Below, piece by piece: positions 55,338 to 64,000 of a DNA stretch of 64,000 nucleotides. A program made the translations under genes and the position numbers. The notes under the pieces were generated by a model. The model did no database searches. It saw only the letters and a list, made by a program, of their open reading frames with translations, and had not been told where the DNA came from. The stretch lies in assembly GCA_945874455.1 (NCBI GenBank), contig CAMCHO010000003.1, positions 1 to 64,000 of the forward strand, in the 5' to 3' direction. How positions within the stretch are numbered: the stretch's first letter is position 1; each line of letters opens with the position of its first letter. The stretch is from Opitutus sp. GAS368. GTDB lineage: Bacteria; Verrucomicrobiota; Verrucomicrobiia; Opitutales; Opitutaceae.

Positions 55338-56993
55338 TCAGTCTGCTTTTCTCGCCGCCAGCGGGCGCATCGCCAGCGCGCCGGCTCCCAGCAGAACCGC
55401 GCCGACGCAGGCAAGCACGAACCAATCACCGTATTGGACATAGACACTCGCCCGACCGATCCAGCGTTTGTCGCGCGTGACCGTCACGGTGCGGGTGCCG
55501 CGGAAATAAATGCTGCCCGCGTCGTTCGTGACCACGGAGCGCACGCCGCCAAATTCGTCGATCCACCCGCTCCAGCCGCCGTTGCCGCAGCGCACTACGG
55601 GGCGACGCGTCTCGACCGCGCGAAGCACCGCGTGCGCAGCGTGTTGGTAGGCTGCCCCACCCTCACCATACCAAGCGCTATTCGTCAGCACCGCGAGCAC
55701 CTCGGCGCCGGAGCGCACGCTGCCACGCGCGAGCTGGGGAAAAATATCCTCGTAGCAAATAAGCGGGCCGAACACGGCCGGATTTTCCTTCAACGGCATC
55801 ACCAAGGGCGCCGCCTCCAGGCCGCGCTCAAAATCGCCGCCGATCGGCACAAACTTCGAGAGCCAACCAAAGATCGGCCGCAGCGGCACAAATTCTCCGA
55901 AGGGCACCAGCTGGCGCTTCGCGTAAAACTCCTTCTGCACACCACCAGCGGGAGTGACGAGCAGCGCGCCGTTGAACCAGCGCTCGTTCGCCGCACCGGG
56001 ATTTTCAATCACGACCGAGCCCAACAGCAACGGCGTGTGGGCGCGCGCGGCGAGCGAGTCCGCAAAAGCCTGCGCGCTCGCATCACCGCGCACGGCAAAC
56101 GGCGTGCTCGCTTCGGGCCACAGGATGAGATCGGGGCGGGTTTCGCCGGCCTTGAGCGTAGTGCTCTCCAGAATATCGAGGATACCCTGCGCTTTGGCCT
56201 GATCCCATTTCACCTCCTGCGGGATGTAGGGCTGCACAAAAGAAATGCGCCCCAACGGCACGCTGTAGCGCTGGCGGTTAAACATTTCCTGCACCTGCAC
56301 GCTCACGCAGAGCATCAGCAGAAATAGTCCAAACATGAACTCAGGTCGACGGAGATTCCAGCCGGTTTGACGTTCGATGAAGAGACTGTGCGCCATGGCC
56401 GCGAAGCCGAGGTTCATCGCGACGAGCACGAACGACACCCCGTAGCCGCCCGTAAACGCCGCGATCTGCAAAATACTCGCGCGCTCCCATTGGCTCGCAG
56501 AGAGCGGCAGCCACGGAAACCCGCCGAGCAGCCACGTGCGCGACCACTCGATCAGCACCCACGTGCCGGCGAGTCCGACCAGCCCGACCAAGCGCGTGAG
56601 CGTTGGCCGACCCACCATGCGCGGCATCGTCCACCATGCCGCCAAATACCACGTGCCGATCCACGCTCCGACAAAAGGCCCCAGTAACAGCAGCCCACCC
56701 CACGTCACGTGATGGAGCCACCCGAGAATAATCGTCCACGCAACCGCCTGCGCAGCGAACATCGTCCACGCGAAAAGCTTCAACCGCGGCTTCGTGTAGG
56801 CCCAGAAAACACCCGGAATGAGCATCGCGTAAGCGAACTCCGGCGTGTGAAACGGCGGAAACGATACGACCGCCAGCACCACCGTGAGCACGGCCACGGA
56901 CACCGCACTCACGTAGTCGGCGTGACGTTGGAAGAACGACGGATTGGAGTCGTAGGGATCGGGCGACGAAGAGACTAAAACGGGTGCGGTCAC
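55338..56993 (-). CDS. lnt: Apolipoprotein N-acyltransferase
   Basis: GFPWLPLSASQW; FVQPYIPQEVKWDQ; LILWPEASTPFAVRGD; YAKRQLVPFGEFVPLRP; FGPLICYEDIFPQLARGSVRSGAEVLAVLTNSAWYGEGGAAYQHAAHAVLRAVETRRPVVRCGNGGWSGWID. Confidence 0.95.
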   Translation of the reverse strand: MTAPVLVSSSPDPYDSNPSFFQRHADYVSAVSVAVLTVVLAVVSFPPFHTPEFAYAMLIPGVFWAYTKPRLKLFAWTMFAAQAVAWTIILGWLHHVTWGGLLLLGPFVGAWIGTWYLAAWWTMPRMVGRPTLTRLVGLVGLAGTWVLIEWSRTWLLGGFPWLPLSASQWERASILQIAAFTGGYGVSFVLVAMNLGFAAMAHSLFIERQTGWNLRRPEFMFGLFLLMLCVSVQVQEMFNRQRYSVPLGRISFVQPYIPQEVKWDQAKAQGILDILESTTLKAGETRPDLILWPEASTPFAVRGDASAQAFADSLAARAHTPLLLGSVVIENPGAANERWFNGALLVTPAGGVQKEFYAKRQLVPFGEFVPLRPIFGWLSKFVPIGGDFERGLEAAPLVMPLKENPAVFGPLICYEDIFPQLARGSVRSGAEVLAVLTNSAWYGEGGAAYQHAAHAVLRAVETRRPVVRCGNGGWSGWIDEFGGVRSVVTNDAGSIYFRGTRTVTVTRDKRWIGRASVYVQYGDWFVLACVGAVLLGAGALAMRPLAARKAD

Positions 56994-57000
56994 GAAGAGA

Positions 57001-57086
57001 GGAGCCTGCTGGCAAGCGATGGTTTAGCGGTTCGAAACCACCATGAAATGCGCAAATCCTGAGTCTCCCGCAAGCAGGCTCCTAGG
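57001..57086. repeat. REP/BIME-like inverted pair (GGAGCCTGCTGGCAAGCGATGG / TCCCGCAAGCAGGCTCCTAGG)
   Basis: Inverted copies in the lnt-secA intergenic region; same family as 47743..47820. Confidence 0.75.
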
Positions 57087-57120
57087 TCGGGCAACGCTTC
57101 CCGGAAGCCGGTGGGGGCCC

Positions 57121-60100
57121 TCACGCCCCGTGACAGGCCTTGTATTTCTTGCCGCTGCCGCAGGGGCACGGTTCGTTGCGGCCGACCTTCGGCGTTTCGC
57201 GGCGGATCGTGACTTTCGGCAGCACAATTTCCGGCTCAGGCGTCGAGGCAGGCACCTCGGCCGGGCCGCTGCTCGTCACCATCGTGCTCGTCTCGAAGCG
57301 CGGTGCCGCCGACGCAGCAGGTGCATCGTTGGGCCCAACCGCGCGGGCCGTGCGGCTCAACAAGGAGAGCATGTGCTCGAAGGACTCGAGGTTCGACGCA
57401 CTGCGGAACAGGCCAGTGCAGATTTGCAGCCGCACATTCGTCATCAGCTCCTCGAAATATTTGTAGGCTTCACCTTTGTATTCCACCAGCGGGTCCTTCT
57501 GGCCGTAGCTGCGCAGACCGATGCTCTTGCGGAGATCCTCCATCTCGGTGAGGTGCTCCTGCCAATGGTGGTCGATCGCATTGATGACCACATACCGCTC
57601 CAGTGAGCCGAGCGCCTCGGGAATCTCAACCGACTCCTTCACCGCGTAGGCCTGCTTGATCCGCTCGAGCAGTTTCGCCGTGATGGGCTCGGGTTTGTCG
57701 CCTTTGACGTCGTCCAACGAAACTCCAATCGGGAAATGTGAATTCAGCCACACGACGAGGCTCTCCAGCGCGGTCTGCGTGGCACCAAACTTCTCGCGGA
57801 AGCCGGCGGTTTCGAGCCGGTTCATCAACTCTTCTTCGATCTGCTCGAAGATGATGTCCTTCGGGCGGTCGGAGTGGATCGCCCCGTTGCGAATGCCATA
57901 GATCACCTCGCGCTGCTGGTTGAGCACGTCGTCGTATTGGAGCAGGCGTTTGCGCTGCGTGTAATTCTGCTGCTCGACTTTTTTCTGCGCACTCTCGATC
58001 GAGCGGTTAAGCCAAGGATGCTCCAGCTCCTCGCCCTCCTGCATGGAGCCTTCCATGAGTTTTGACGCCAGATTTCCCTGCAAGAACAGGCGCATCAGAT
58101 CGTCTTCGAGCGAGAGGTAAAACTTGGTGAGACCGGGGTCGCCCTGCCGTGAGCAACGGCCGCGAAGCTGACGATCAATCCGGCGGGATTCGTGGCGCTC
58201 GGTGCCGATAACGTAGAGGCCGCCGAGTTCGCGGACGCCCTCGCCGAGCTTGATGTCGGTGCCGCGCCCCGCCATGTTGGTGGCGATGGTGACGCCGCCA
58301 CGCTGGCCGGCACGCGAGATGATCTCGGCCTCCTGCTGGTGATACTTGGCGTTGAGGACGGTGTGGATCACGCCCGTGCGCTTGAGCATGCGGGAGAGAA
58401 ACTCGGAGGACTCGACTGTGACCGTGCCGACGAGCACGGGCTGACCGCGCTTGTGCGCTTCCTCGATTTCCTTGACGACGGCCGTGTATTTATCGCGGCG
58501 GGTTTTGAAGATACAGTCGTTGCGATCGATGCGGATGCCGGGACGGTTCGTCGGCACCACTTGCACGCCGAGGCGGTAGATATCCTTGAACTCCATCGCC
58601 TCGGTTTCAGCGGTGCCGGTCATGCCGGCGAGTTTTTCGTAGAGGCGGAAATAGTTTTGGATCGTGATTGTGGCATAGGTCCGCGTCTCGCGTTCGATCG
58701 TAACATTTTCTTTGGCCTCGACCGCTTGATGCAGTCCGTCCGACCAGCGGCGACCGGGCATGACGCGGCCCGTGTTTTCATCGACGATCATGACCTTGCC
58801 CTCTTGGACGACGTATTCGACGTCGCGTTCGTAGAGCGAATAGGCGCGCAGGAGTTGCGAGATGGCGTGGATGTCCTCCGAAATGGCGGCGTAGCGATTC
58901 TGCGCGGCGAGTTTCTTCTCTTCGCGCGCTTCAGGCGCGATGGCGGCGGCTTTCTCGATGTCGCTGAACTCGGTCGCGAGATCGGGCAACATGAACGCAT
59001 CCGGGTTGTCGGGACGCAGCTTCGTGCGACCGAGCTGCGTGAGGTCAGCCTGGTGCTGGCGCTCGTCGATGACGTAGAGGAGCTCTTCCTTCAGCTTGTA
59101 GAGCTCGTCTTTGTTGAGGTCGGAATTGAGATCGGTCTCGGTCTTGTCGAGGAGCTTCCGCCACGCGCCATTTTCCATCAGGCGGAGGAGTTGTTTGTTC
59201 TTCGGGTGACCCATTTTCACCTGCAACATCTTCTGAGCGGCGAGCGCTTTGTCGTCGTCAGTGGGACCGGTGTGGCCGAGCACGGCCTTGGCCGCAGCGC
59301 GCTCCGTCGCGGACGCGCCGGCGTTCTTCAGAAGCGTTTCGGCCGCCGCGCGCTGATCGCCGGTAGGGGCGGGCCTCTCAAGCAGTTCCTTCGCCTCGGT
59401 AATGATCTTGATGCAAAGGCGCGTCTGATCGTTGACGAGCTGATCGACCGGCGGAAGCAGGCGTGTAAACGGCTGCTCACGCTCGATGGGCGCGGGTCCA
59501 GAAATGATCAGCGGCGTGCGGGCCTCATCGACGAGGATCGAGTCGATTTCATCGACGATGCAGAACCAGTAATCACGCTGCACCTGGTCTTCCTTGCGCG
59601 TCGCCATGCCGTTGTCGCGGAGGTAGTCGAAGCCGAACTCGCTCGCGGTGCCGTAAGTAATGTCGCGGCAATACATATCCCGCCTGAGATCCGGCGCCAT
59701 TTGTTGCTGGATACAGCCCACGGTCACTCCGAGAAAATTGTAGACGTGGCCCATCCACTCGGAGTCGCGGCGGGCGAGGTAGTCGTTGACGGTGACGAGC
59801 TGGGTATTCTGGCCGGTCAGGGAATTGAGGTAAAGGGGCAGCGTGGAGACGAGGGTCTTGCCCTCGCCGGTCGCCATTTCGGCGATCATGCCTTCGTGAA
59901 TCGCCATACCGCCGATCAACTGGACGTCGAAATGAACCATGTCCCAGGACAGCTCGTGTTCGCAGACGAGAACCTTCCGCCCGCAAAGCCGGCGGGCGGC
60001 ACTCTTCACCGCCGCGAAGGCCTCCGGGAGAACGTGCTCCAAGGCGGCGCGCTTATCAGTGGCCGCGGCGATCCGCACCCGGAATTCCTCCGTCTTCGCG

Positions 60101-60231
60101 CGCAGTTGCTCGTCAGTCAGCGCCTGATAGGACACCTCAATTTCATTGATGCGCGCGACGATGGGGCGGCACTTCTCAAGGAATTTTTTATAGTGCCGTC
60201 CGGAAAAGCGTTTAAGGAGAAACGAGAGCAT
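57121..60231 (-). CDS. secA: Preprotein translocase subunit SecA
   Basis: [125 protein letters not shown]-terminal zinc motif [19 protein letters not shown]. Confidence 0.99.
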   Translation of the reverse strand: MLSFLLKRFSGRHYKKFLEKCRPIVARINEIEVSYQALTDEQLRAKTEEFRVRIAAATDKRAALEHVLPEAFAAVKSAARRLCGRKVLVCEHELSWDMVHFDVQLIGGMAIHEGMIAEMATGEGKTLVSTLPLYLNSLTGQNTQLVTVNDYLARRDSEWMGHVYNFLGVTVGCIQQQMAPDLRRDMYCRDITYGTASEFGFDYLRDNGMATRKEDQVQRDYWFCIVDEIDSILVDEARTPLIISGPAPIEREQPFTRLLPPVDQLVNDQTRLCIKIITEAKELLERPAPTGDQRAAAETLLKNAGASATERAAAKAVLGHTGPTDDDKALAAQKMLQVKMGHPKNKQLLRLMENGAWRKLLDKTETDLNSDLNKDELYKLKEELLYVIDERQHQADLTQLGRTKLRPDNPDAFMLPDLATEFSDIEKAAAIAPEAREEKKLAAQNRYAAISEDIHAISQLLRAYSLYERDVEYVVQEGKVMIVDENTGRVMPGRRWSDGLHQAVEAKENVTIERETRTYATITIQNYFRLYEKLAGMTGTAETEAMEFKDIYRLGVQVVPTNRPGIRIDRNDCIFKTRRDKYTAVVKEIEEAHKRGQPVLVGTVTVESSEFLSRMLKRTGVIHTVLNAKYHQQEAEIISRAGQRGGVTIATNMAGRGTDIKLGEGVRELGGLYVIGTERHESRRIDRQLRGRCSRQGDPGLTKFYLSLEDDLMRLFLQGNLASKLMEGSMQEGEELEHPWLNRSIESAQKKVEQQNYTQRKRLLQYDDVLNQQREVIYGIRNGAIHSDRPKDIIFEQIEEELMNRLETAGFREKFGATQTALESLVVWLNSHFPIGVSLDDVKGDKPEPITAKLLERIKQAYAVKESVEIPEALGSLERYVVINAIDHHWQEHLTEMEDLRKSIGLRSYGQKDPLVEYKGEAYKYFEELMTNVRLQICTGLFRSASNLESFEHMLSLLSRTARAVGPNDAPAASAAPRFETSTMVTSSGPAEVPASTPEPEIVLPKVTIRRETPKVGRNEPCPCGSGKKYKACHGA

Positions 60232-60458
60232 GAATACTCAGCAACGTAGGCCGCGAAGGAGGCTTGGCAAATGCAGAATGGGGTCGGCAGGGGGACAAGT
60301 GAGCAGGAGCGCTGTCCGGTCTTCGACCGTCGCATCCCCAGGACAGAATTTCCGAGGGCTGGGAGGTGGGACGACCGATATTAGCGCCCTCCGCCAATTT
60401 CTGTAGACGACGTTTGCGCAGCGCCTCCGCTGCGAAATCTCGTGTGAGTAGGCTCTGT

Positions 60459-61388
60459 TCACACTCGCGTTTTGAAATACGCGATCGTGCGACCGAGGCC
60501 TTCTTCGAGCGAAACCTTGGGCTCCCAGCCACCGAGCACTTTCTGCGCGAGCGTGATGTCCGGACGGCGTTGTTTCGGATCGTCGGCGGGAAGCGGCTGG
60601 TGGACGATTTTAGATTTTCCACCGACGAGCTTCAGCGTCAGCTCGGCGAGCTCCCGCATCGTAAACTCACCGGGGTTTCCACAATTCATCGGCCCCACCG
60701 TCTCCGTCTGCGCCATGAAGCGCACGAAGCCTTCGATCAAATCGTCCACATAACAGAACGACCGCGTCTGCGAGCCGTCGCCGTAGATCGTGATATCCTG
60801 ACCGCGGAGCGCCTGCACGATGAAGTTCGAGACGACGCGGCCGTCCGCTTCGTGCATGCGCGGGCCATAGGTGTTGAAAATACGAATGACGCGGATATCG
60901 ACTTTGTTCTCGCGGTGGTAGTCGAAGAAGAGCGTCTCGGCACAGCGTTTTCCTTCGTCGTAGCAGGATCGTTTCCCGATCGGATTAACGTGCCCCCAAT
61001 AACTCTCCGGCTGCGGGTGAATCTGCGGGTCGCCGTAAACTTCGCTCGTACTCGCCTGAAACACGCGCGCCTTCGTGCGCTTGGCGAGGCCGAGACAGTT
61101 GATGGCACCCATCACCGACGTCTTGATGGTTTTGATCGGGTTATATTGGTAATGCGGCGGTGATGCGGGGCAGGCGAGGTTGTAGATCTGGTCGACCTCA
61201 TACTTGAACGGATCGATCACGTCATGGCGCACGAACTCGAAGTTCGCGTGCCCCATGAGATGAGCGATATTGAGCTTTCGGCCCGTGAAGAGATTGTCGA
61301 GCGCGACGACTTCGTGCCCATCCTTGAGCAGGCGTTCGCAGAGATGGGAACCGAGAAAGCCGGCGCCGCCGGTGACGAGAATACGCAT
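60459..61388 (-). CDS. NAD-dependent epimerase, UDP-glucuronate decarboxylase (UXS)-like
   Basis: [131 protein letters not shown]. Confidence 0.95.
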   Translation of the reverse strand: MRILVTGGAGFLGSHLCERLLKDGHEVVALDNLFTGRKLNIAHLMGHANFEFVRHDVIDPFKYEVDQIYNLACPASPPHYQYNPIKTIKTSVMGAINCLGLAKRTKARVFQASTSEVYGDPQIHPQPESYWGHVNPIGKRSCYDEGKRCAETLFFDYHRENKVDIRVIRIFNTYGPRMHEADGRVVSNFIVQALRGQDITIYGDGSQTRSFCYVDDLIEGFVRFMAQTETVGPMNCGNPGEFTMRELAELTLKLVGGKSKIVHQPLPADDPKQRRPDITLAQKVLGGWEPKVSLEEGLGRTIAYFKTRV

Positions 61389-61870
61389 GGGAACAAATAA
61401 AAGTGACCCTCAAAGTGAGCGGAAAAGGGAGCGGCTGGCGAGTATCAGATTTGGCGTTCGTGGGTTTGGAATGCGGCGATAAGACGACGGTCCGCCAACC
61501 GCGGCGCAGCGATCACGCAGTGAAACGGTCCTTCCCCCGGAGCCCACCATCACCGCCGCCCCCGACTGCGGCGACCTCCGCGCCGCCTTCACCTGCGATC
61601 ACTGCCCCGACTGCGAACACGAATGCCTCACCATAGGTTCCTAAAAGTAGCGCGGCCTGTGAGCCCCTTACCACCAACGCTACCCACGCATCGAGGGGGG
61701 CGTTCCCCGCCGACACCACCTGCAACGAGTGCAAAGCGCAACGTCTACCCCCTTTGGGTTGGCCCAGAGGTCACGGTGTTTGGCTGCGTGAGCGCGCGTC
61801 TAAACTCGGTGCGCTGCTCTGTGAAAAAGAATTTCTTTAGGATTCTTTAGGAGAGTGTGATTGATGCGGG

Positions 61871-63244
61871 TTAGAAGCGCAGGAGGGTTTCGAGTTGGAA
61901 GCGTTTGGCGCCGGTGTCGGCGGGGTTGCCGGGCGGGCGGTGGGCGAGGTCGTTGAGGAAAAGGTTGGCAGAGAAGAGGAGGTAGTCGCGGGGCGAGTAG
62001 CTGGTGCGGAAGACGTGGCTGCGGGTGTTGGAGCCGTTGCCGGGGCCGCCGGCGAGGGAGGCGGGGTCGGTGTTCCAACCGGGCGGGACGGTGCGGTAGT
62101 AGGCAGCGTAGTCGCCCTCGAGCAGTTCTTCGAACCAGGCGTCGGCCTCGACGCGGACGTAGCGGTAGCCGAATTCCCATTGGCCGGCCGGGCCGGAGCG
62201 GCCGAGGGTGAGGGCGGCGGTCCAGGCGTCGCGTTGGGTGGAGGCGCCAGGGTTGTGGAGGAATTCGGCGCCGACGGTGACGGGAAATTTTCCGGGGTAG
62301 CCAGGGGCGTGGGCGAGGAGGTGGGTGACGGAGCCCTCGGCGAAAAACGGGCGGTAGCCGTGGACGAGCACGCCGGCGGCGGTGCGGGTGTTGCCGCGTG
62401 CATTGTTCGCGATGTTCGCCGCGGTGAGCGCGGCGGGGTGGGTGAGGGCGAGGTGGGCAAGGCCGAGGGTCGTGGACCAGGTGGGTTGCCATTGGGCGAG
62501 CCAACGCGCGCGGGCGGCGAGGAGGAGCGGGTCGCGGGAGGAGGAAGCGATGTCGTCGAGGATGTATTGGCCAGCGGCGAGGGTCAGGCGGTGGTCGGGG
62601 GCGGGCGCGAAGGAAACGTCCTCGGTGGCACCCTCGGGCTGGTAGTCGTTGTCGAAGAGAATCCGTGACGGGGTGAAGAACGGGTTGGCGGCTTTACCGA
62701 TGGTGAGGGCGGCGGTGGTGTCGGGGCCGAGGGAAGGCGTCCAGCGGAGGAAGAGCTGGTCGATGTAGGCGGGTTTGCGGGAGGCGTTGTCGCCGGCGGT
62801 GAATTGGGCGGCGAGCGGGGAGCCGCCGAAGGTGGAATTCAGGTCGCCGGCGGTGAAGCGGACGCCGCCCTCGAAGGTGTCGGCGAGGGAGGCGACGAAG
62901 CCGGCATGAAGTTGGAGGAGGAGTTGGTCGCGGGTGGCGGCTTCGGGGGCGGTGTAGGCGATGCTGGAGAAACGGGTGCGGAGGGCGCCGGTGAAGCGGA
63001 CTGCGGTTGCGGCAGCGGCAACGGGGGTGGCGGTGGGGGTGGCGGTGGTCGCTGGCGGGCGGGCGAGTTCGCGGCGGAGGGCGGCGTTTTCCTGTTCGAC
63101 GGTGGCGAGGCGGGCTTCGAGGGCGCGGAGGCGTTCGTCGACGGACGGCGATTCAACGGCGGTCGCGCGGAGGGCGAGTGCGGCGACGCAGACCAACAGC
63201 GGGGCGAGGGCGGCAAGAGGGCGGCGGCGCGGGCGGAGGATCAT
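61871..63244 (-). CDS. Putative outer-membrane porin-like beta-barrel protein with N-terminal coiled coil
   Basis: Signal peptide; RLRALEARLATVEQENAALRRELA coiled coil; FTGALRTRFSSIAYTAPEAATRDQLLLQLHAGFVASLADTFEGGVRFTAGDLNSTFGG; C-terminal RDYLLFSANLFLNDLAHRPPGNPADTGAKRFQLETLLRF (terminal aromatic). Confidence 0.75.
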   Translation of the reverse strand: MILRPRRRPLAALAPLLVCVAALALRATAVESPSVDERLRALEARLATVEQENAALRRELARPPATTATPTATPVAAAATAVRFTGALRTRFSSIAYTAPEAATRDQLLLQLHAGFVASLADTFEGGVRFTAGDLNSTFGGSPLAAQFTAGDNASRKPAYIDQLFLRWTPSLGPDTTAALTIGKAANPFFTPSRILFDNDYQPEGATEDVSFAPAPDHRLTLAAGQYILDDIASSSRDPLLLAARARWLAQWQPTWSTTLGLAHLALTHPAALTAANIANNARGNTRTAAGVLVHGYRPFFAEGSVTHLLAHAPGYPGKFPVTVGAEFLHNPGASTQRDAWTAALTLGRSGPAGQWEFGYRYVRVEADAWFEELLEGDYAAYYRTVPPGWNTDPASLAGGPGNGSNTRSHVFRTSYSPRDYLLFSANLFLNDLAHRPPGNPADTGAKRFQLETLLRF

Positions 63245-63645
63245 AGGTGAGCGACCGCGAGTGGGACGCGGCGCACGCGGTGGGGGCAAGCGGGAAACGG
63301 CGGGGTTTTAGCAGGCGATGGCGCGGAGGAAATGGCCAACGGGGGTAGAGCAGGGACAGAGAACGGGGTCACACTGTGCACTTGCTGGCGAGTGGAGGCG
63401 CAGGCGCGGAGGCGGCGTGGCAAGAGCACTAAGATTGGAATTCGCGGGGAGAGCGACGCTGCGATCAGCCGGGGCGATAGGTTCCACGTAGGGCGATGCC
63501 CTGGACCAACGTAACGTCCGGCGAAGAGATCAATCGATGCGTGATCCTCGCGCGTAGCGGGGTCCGGCCGATCTTTTTTCATCGGCCCGAAAAACGTCGC
63601 GGCTCATTCCAAGGCCGTTTCTAGACGAGCTTAACCAGCTTGGAT

Positions 63646-63704
63646 GGGGAGGACTGCTTGCAGGCGATTTCAAATGATGAATCTACCGCAAGCAGACTCC
63701 TAAG
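63646..63704. repeat. Degenerate REP-like inverted pair (GGGGAGGACTGCTTGCAGGCGATT / ACCGCAAGCAGACTCCTAAG)
   Basis: Same architecture as 47743..47820 and 57001..57086. Confidence 0.65.
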
Positions 63705-64000
63705 AAAAACCGTTATTCGACTCCCTCGGAAAGCTCATGGGAATCAGTAGGTAAAAAACGCAAAACCCCCTGCCAGATCTGATACCCTGAAAATCCAGTT
63801 TACTATCAGCCCCCACCCCAAAATCGGATTTTGGCCGTGACGGAAAGAAACAGGGCCAACCTTTTACCCCAAAGCTTAACAAATGTAGTTTCTTAGGAGG
63901 TTGCTCAGGAACGTTGTACCAATGCCGTTTCTTAGCTGGCAATCGGATCGCCTATCAGTGATTCCCAATTAGTAACGCTCAGCTCACGCTCCCTTTCCCT

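Noticed and set aside
58192-60249. 685-aa + strand ORF
   Set aside because: Antisense shadow of secA, which has unambiguous SecA motifs; long antisense ORFs are expected from the GC3 bias.
63700-63942. 80-aa - strand ORF at the right edge
   Set aside because: Short, no motif, AT-richer region; insufficient support.
1-64000. tRNA/rRNA genes
   Set aside because: No tRNA cloverleaf or rRNA conserved segment was noticed while reading the intergenic regions; tRNAscan/Infernal would be needed to be certain.

Overview
The window is a high-GC, gene-dense chromosomal segment that looks like a PVC-superphylum bacterium. Opitutaceae/Verrucomicrobia is the best guess, inferred from the DUF1501/DUF1553 and DUF1552/DUF1592 gene pairs. 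About 40 protein-coding genes are supported. They include two amidohydrolases, a MacAB-like efflux cluster, an NMT1/THI5-type ABC importer, DUF1501+DUF1553 and DUF1592+DUF1552+ankyrin cytochrome-type clusters, a bile-acid symporter coupled to a membrane-fused alpha/beta hydrolase, two TonB-dependent receptors, a NamZ/DUF1343 protein, a RhaI-like isomerase, Lnt, SecA, a UDP-glucuronate-decarboxylase-like epimerase and a putative porin. I saw no rRNA, tRNA or CRISPR array. The most interesting signal is a 21-bp perfect palindrome, TTGTCACGTAATACGTGACAA. It occurs once immediately upstream of a small HTH-like gene (49205-49621), three times downstream of it in an exact 77-bp tandem array, and once 36 kb away at a junction inside a decayed lipase-maturation-factor pseudogene. 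Other notable signals: a PBECR-like/DUF2283 pair next to a frameshifted Bro-N gene, a MITE-like 150-167 bp inverted-repeat element, REP/BIME-like inverted repeats, a 6 x 48 bp tandem array upstream of DUF1343, and an HAD gene with an apparent frameshift. All identifications are by reading the sequence and recalling family motifs; no database search was run.
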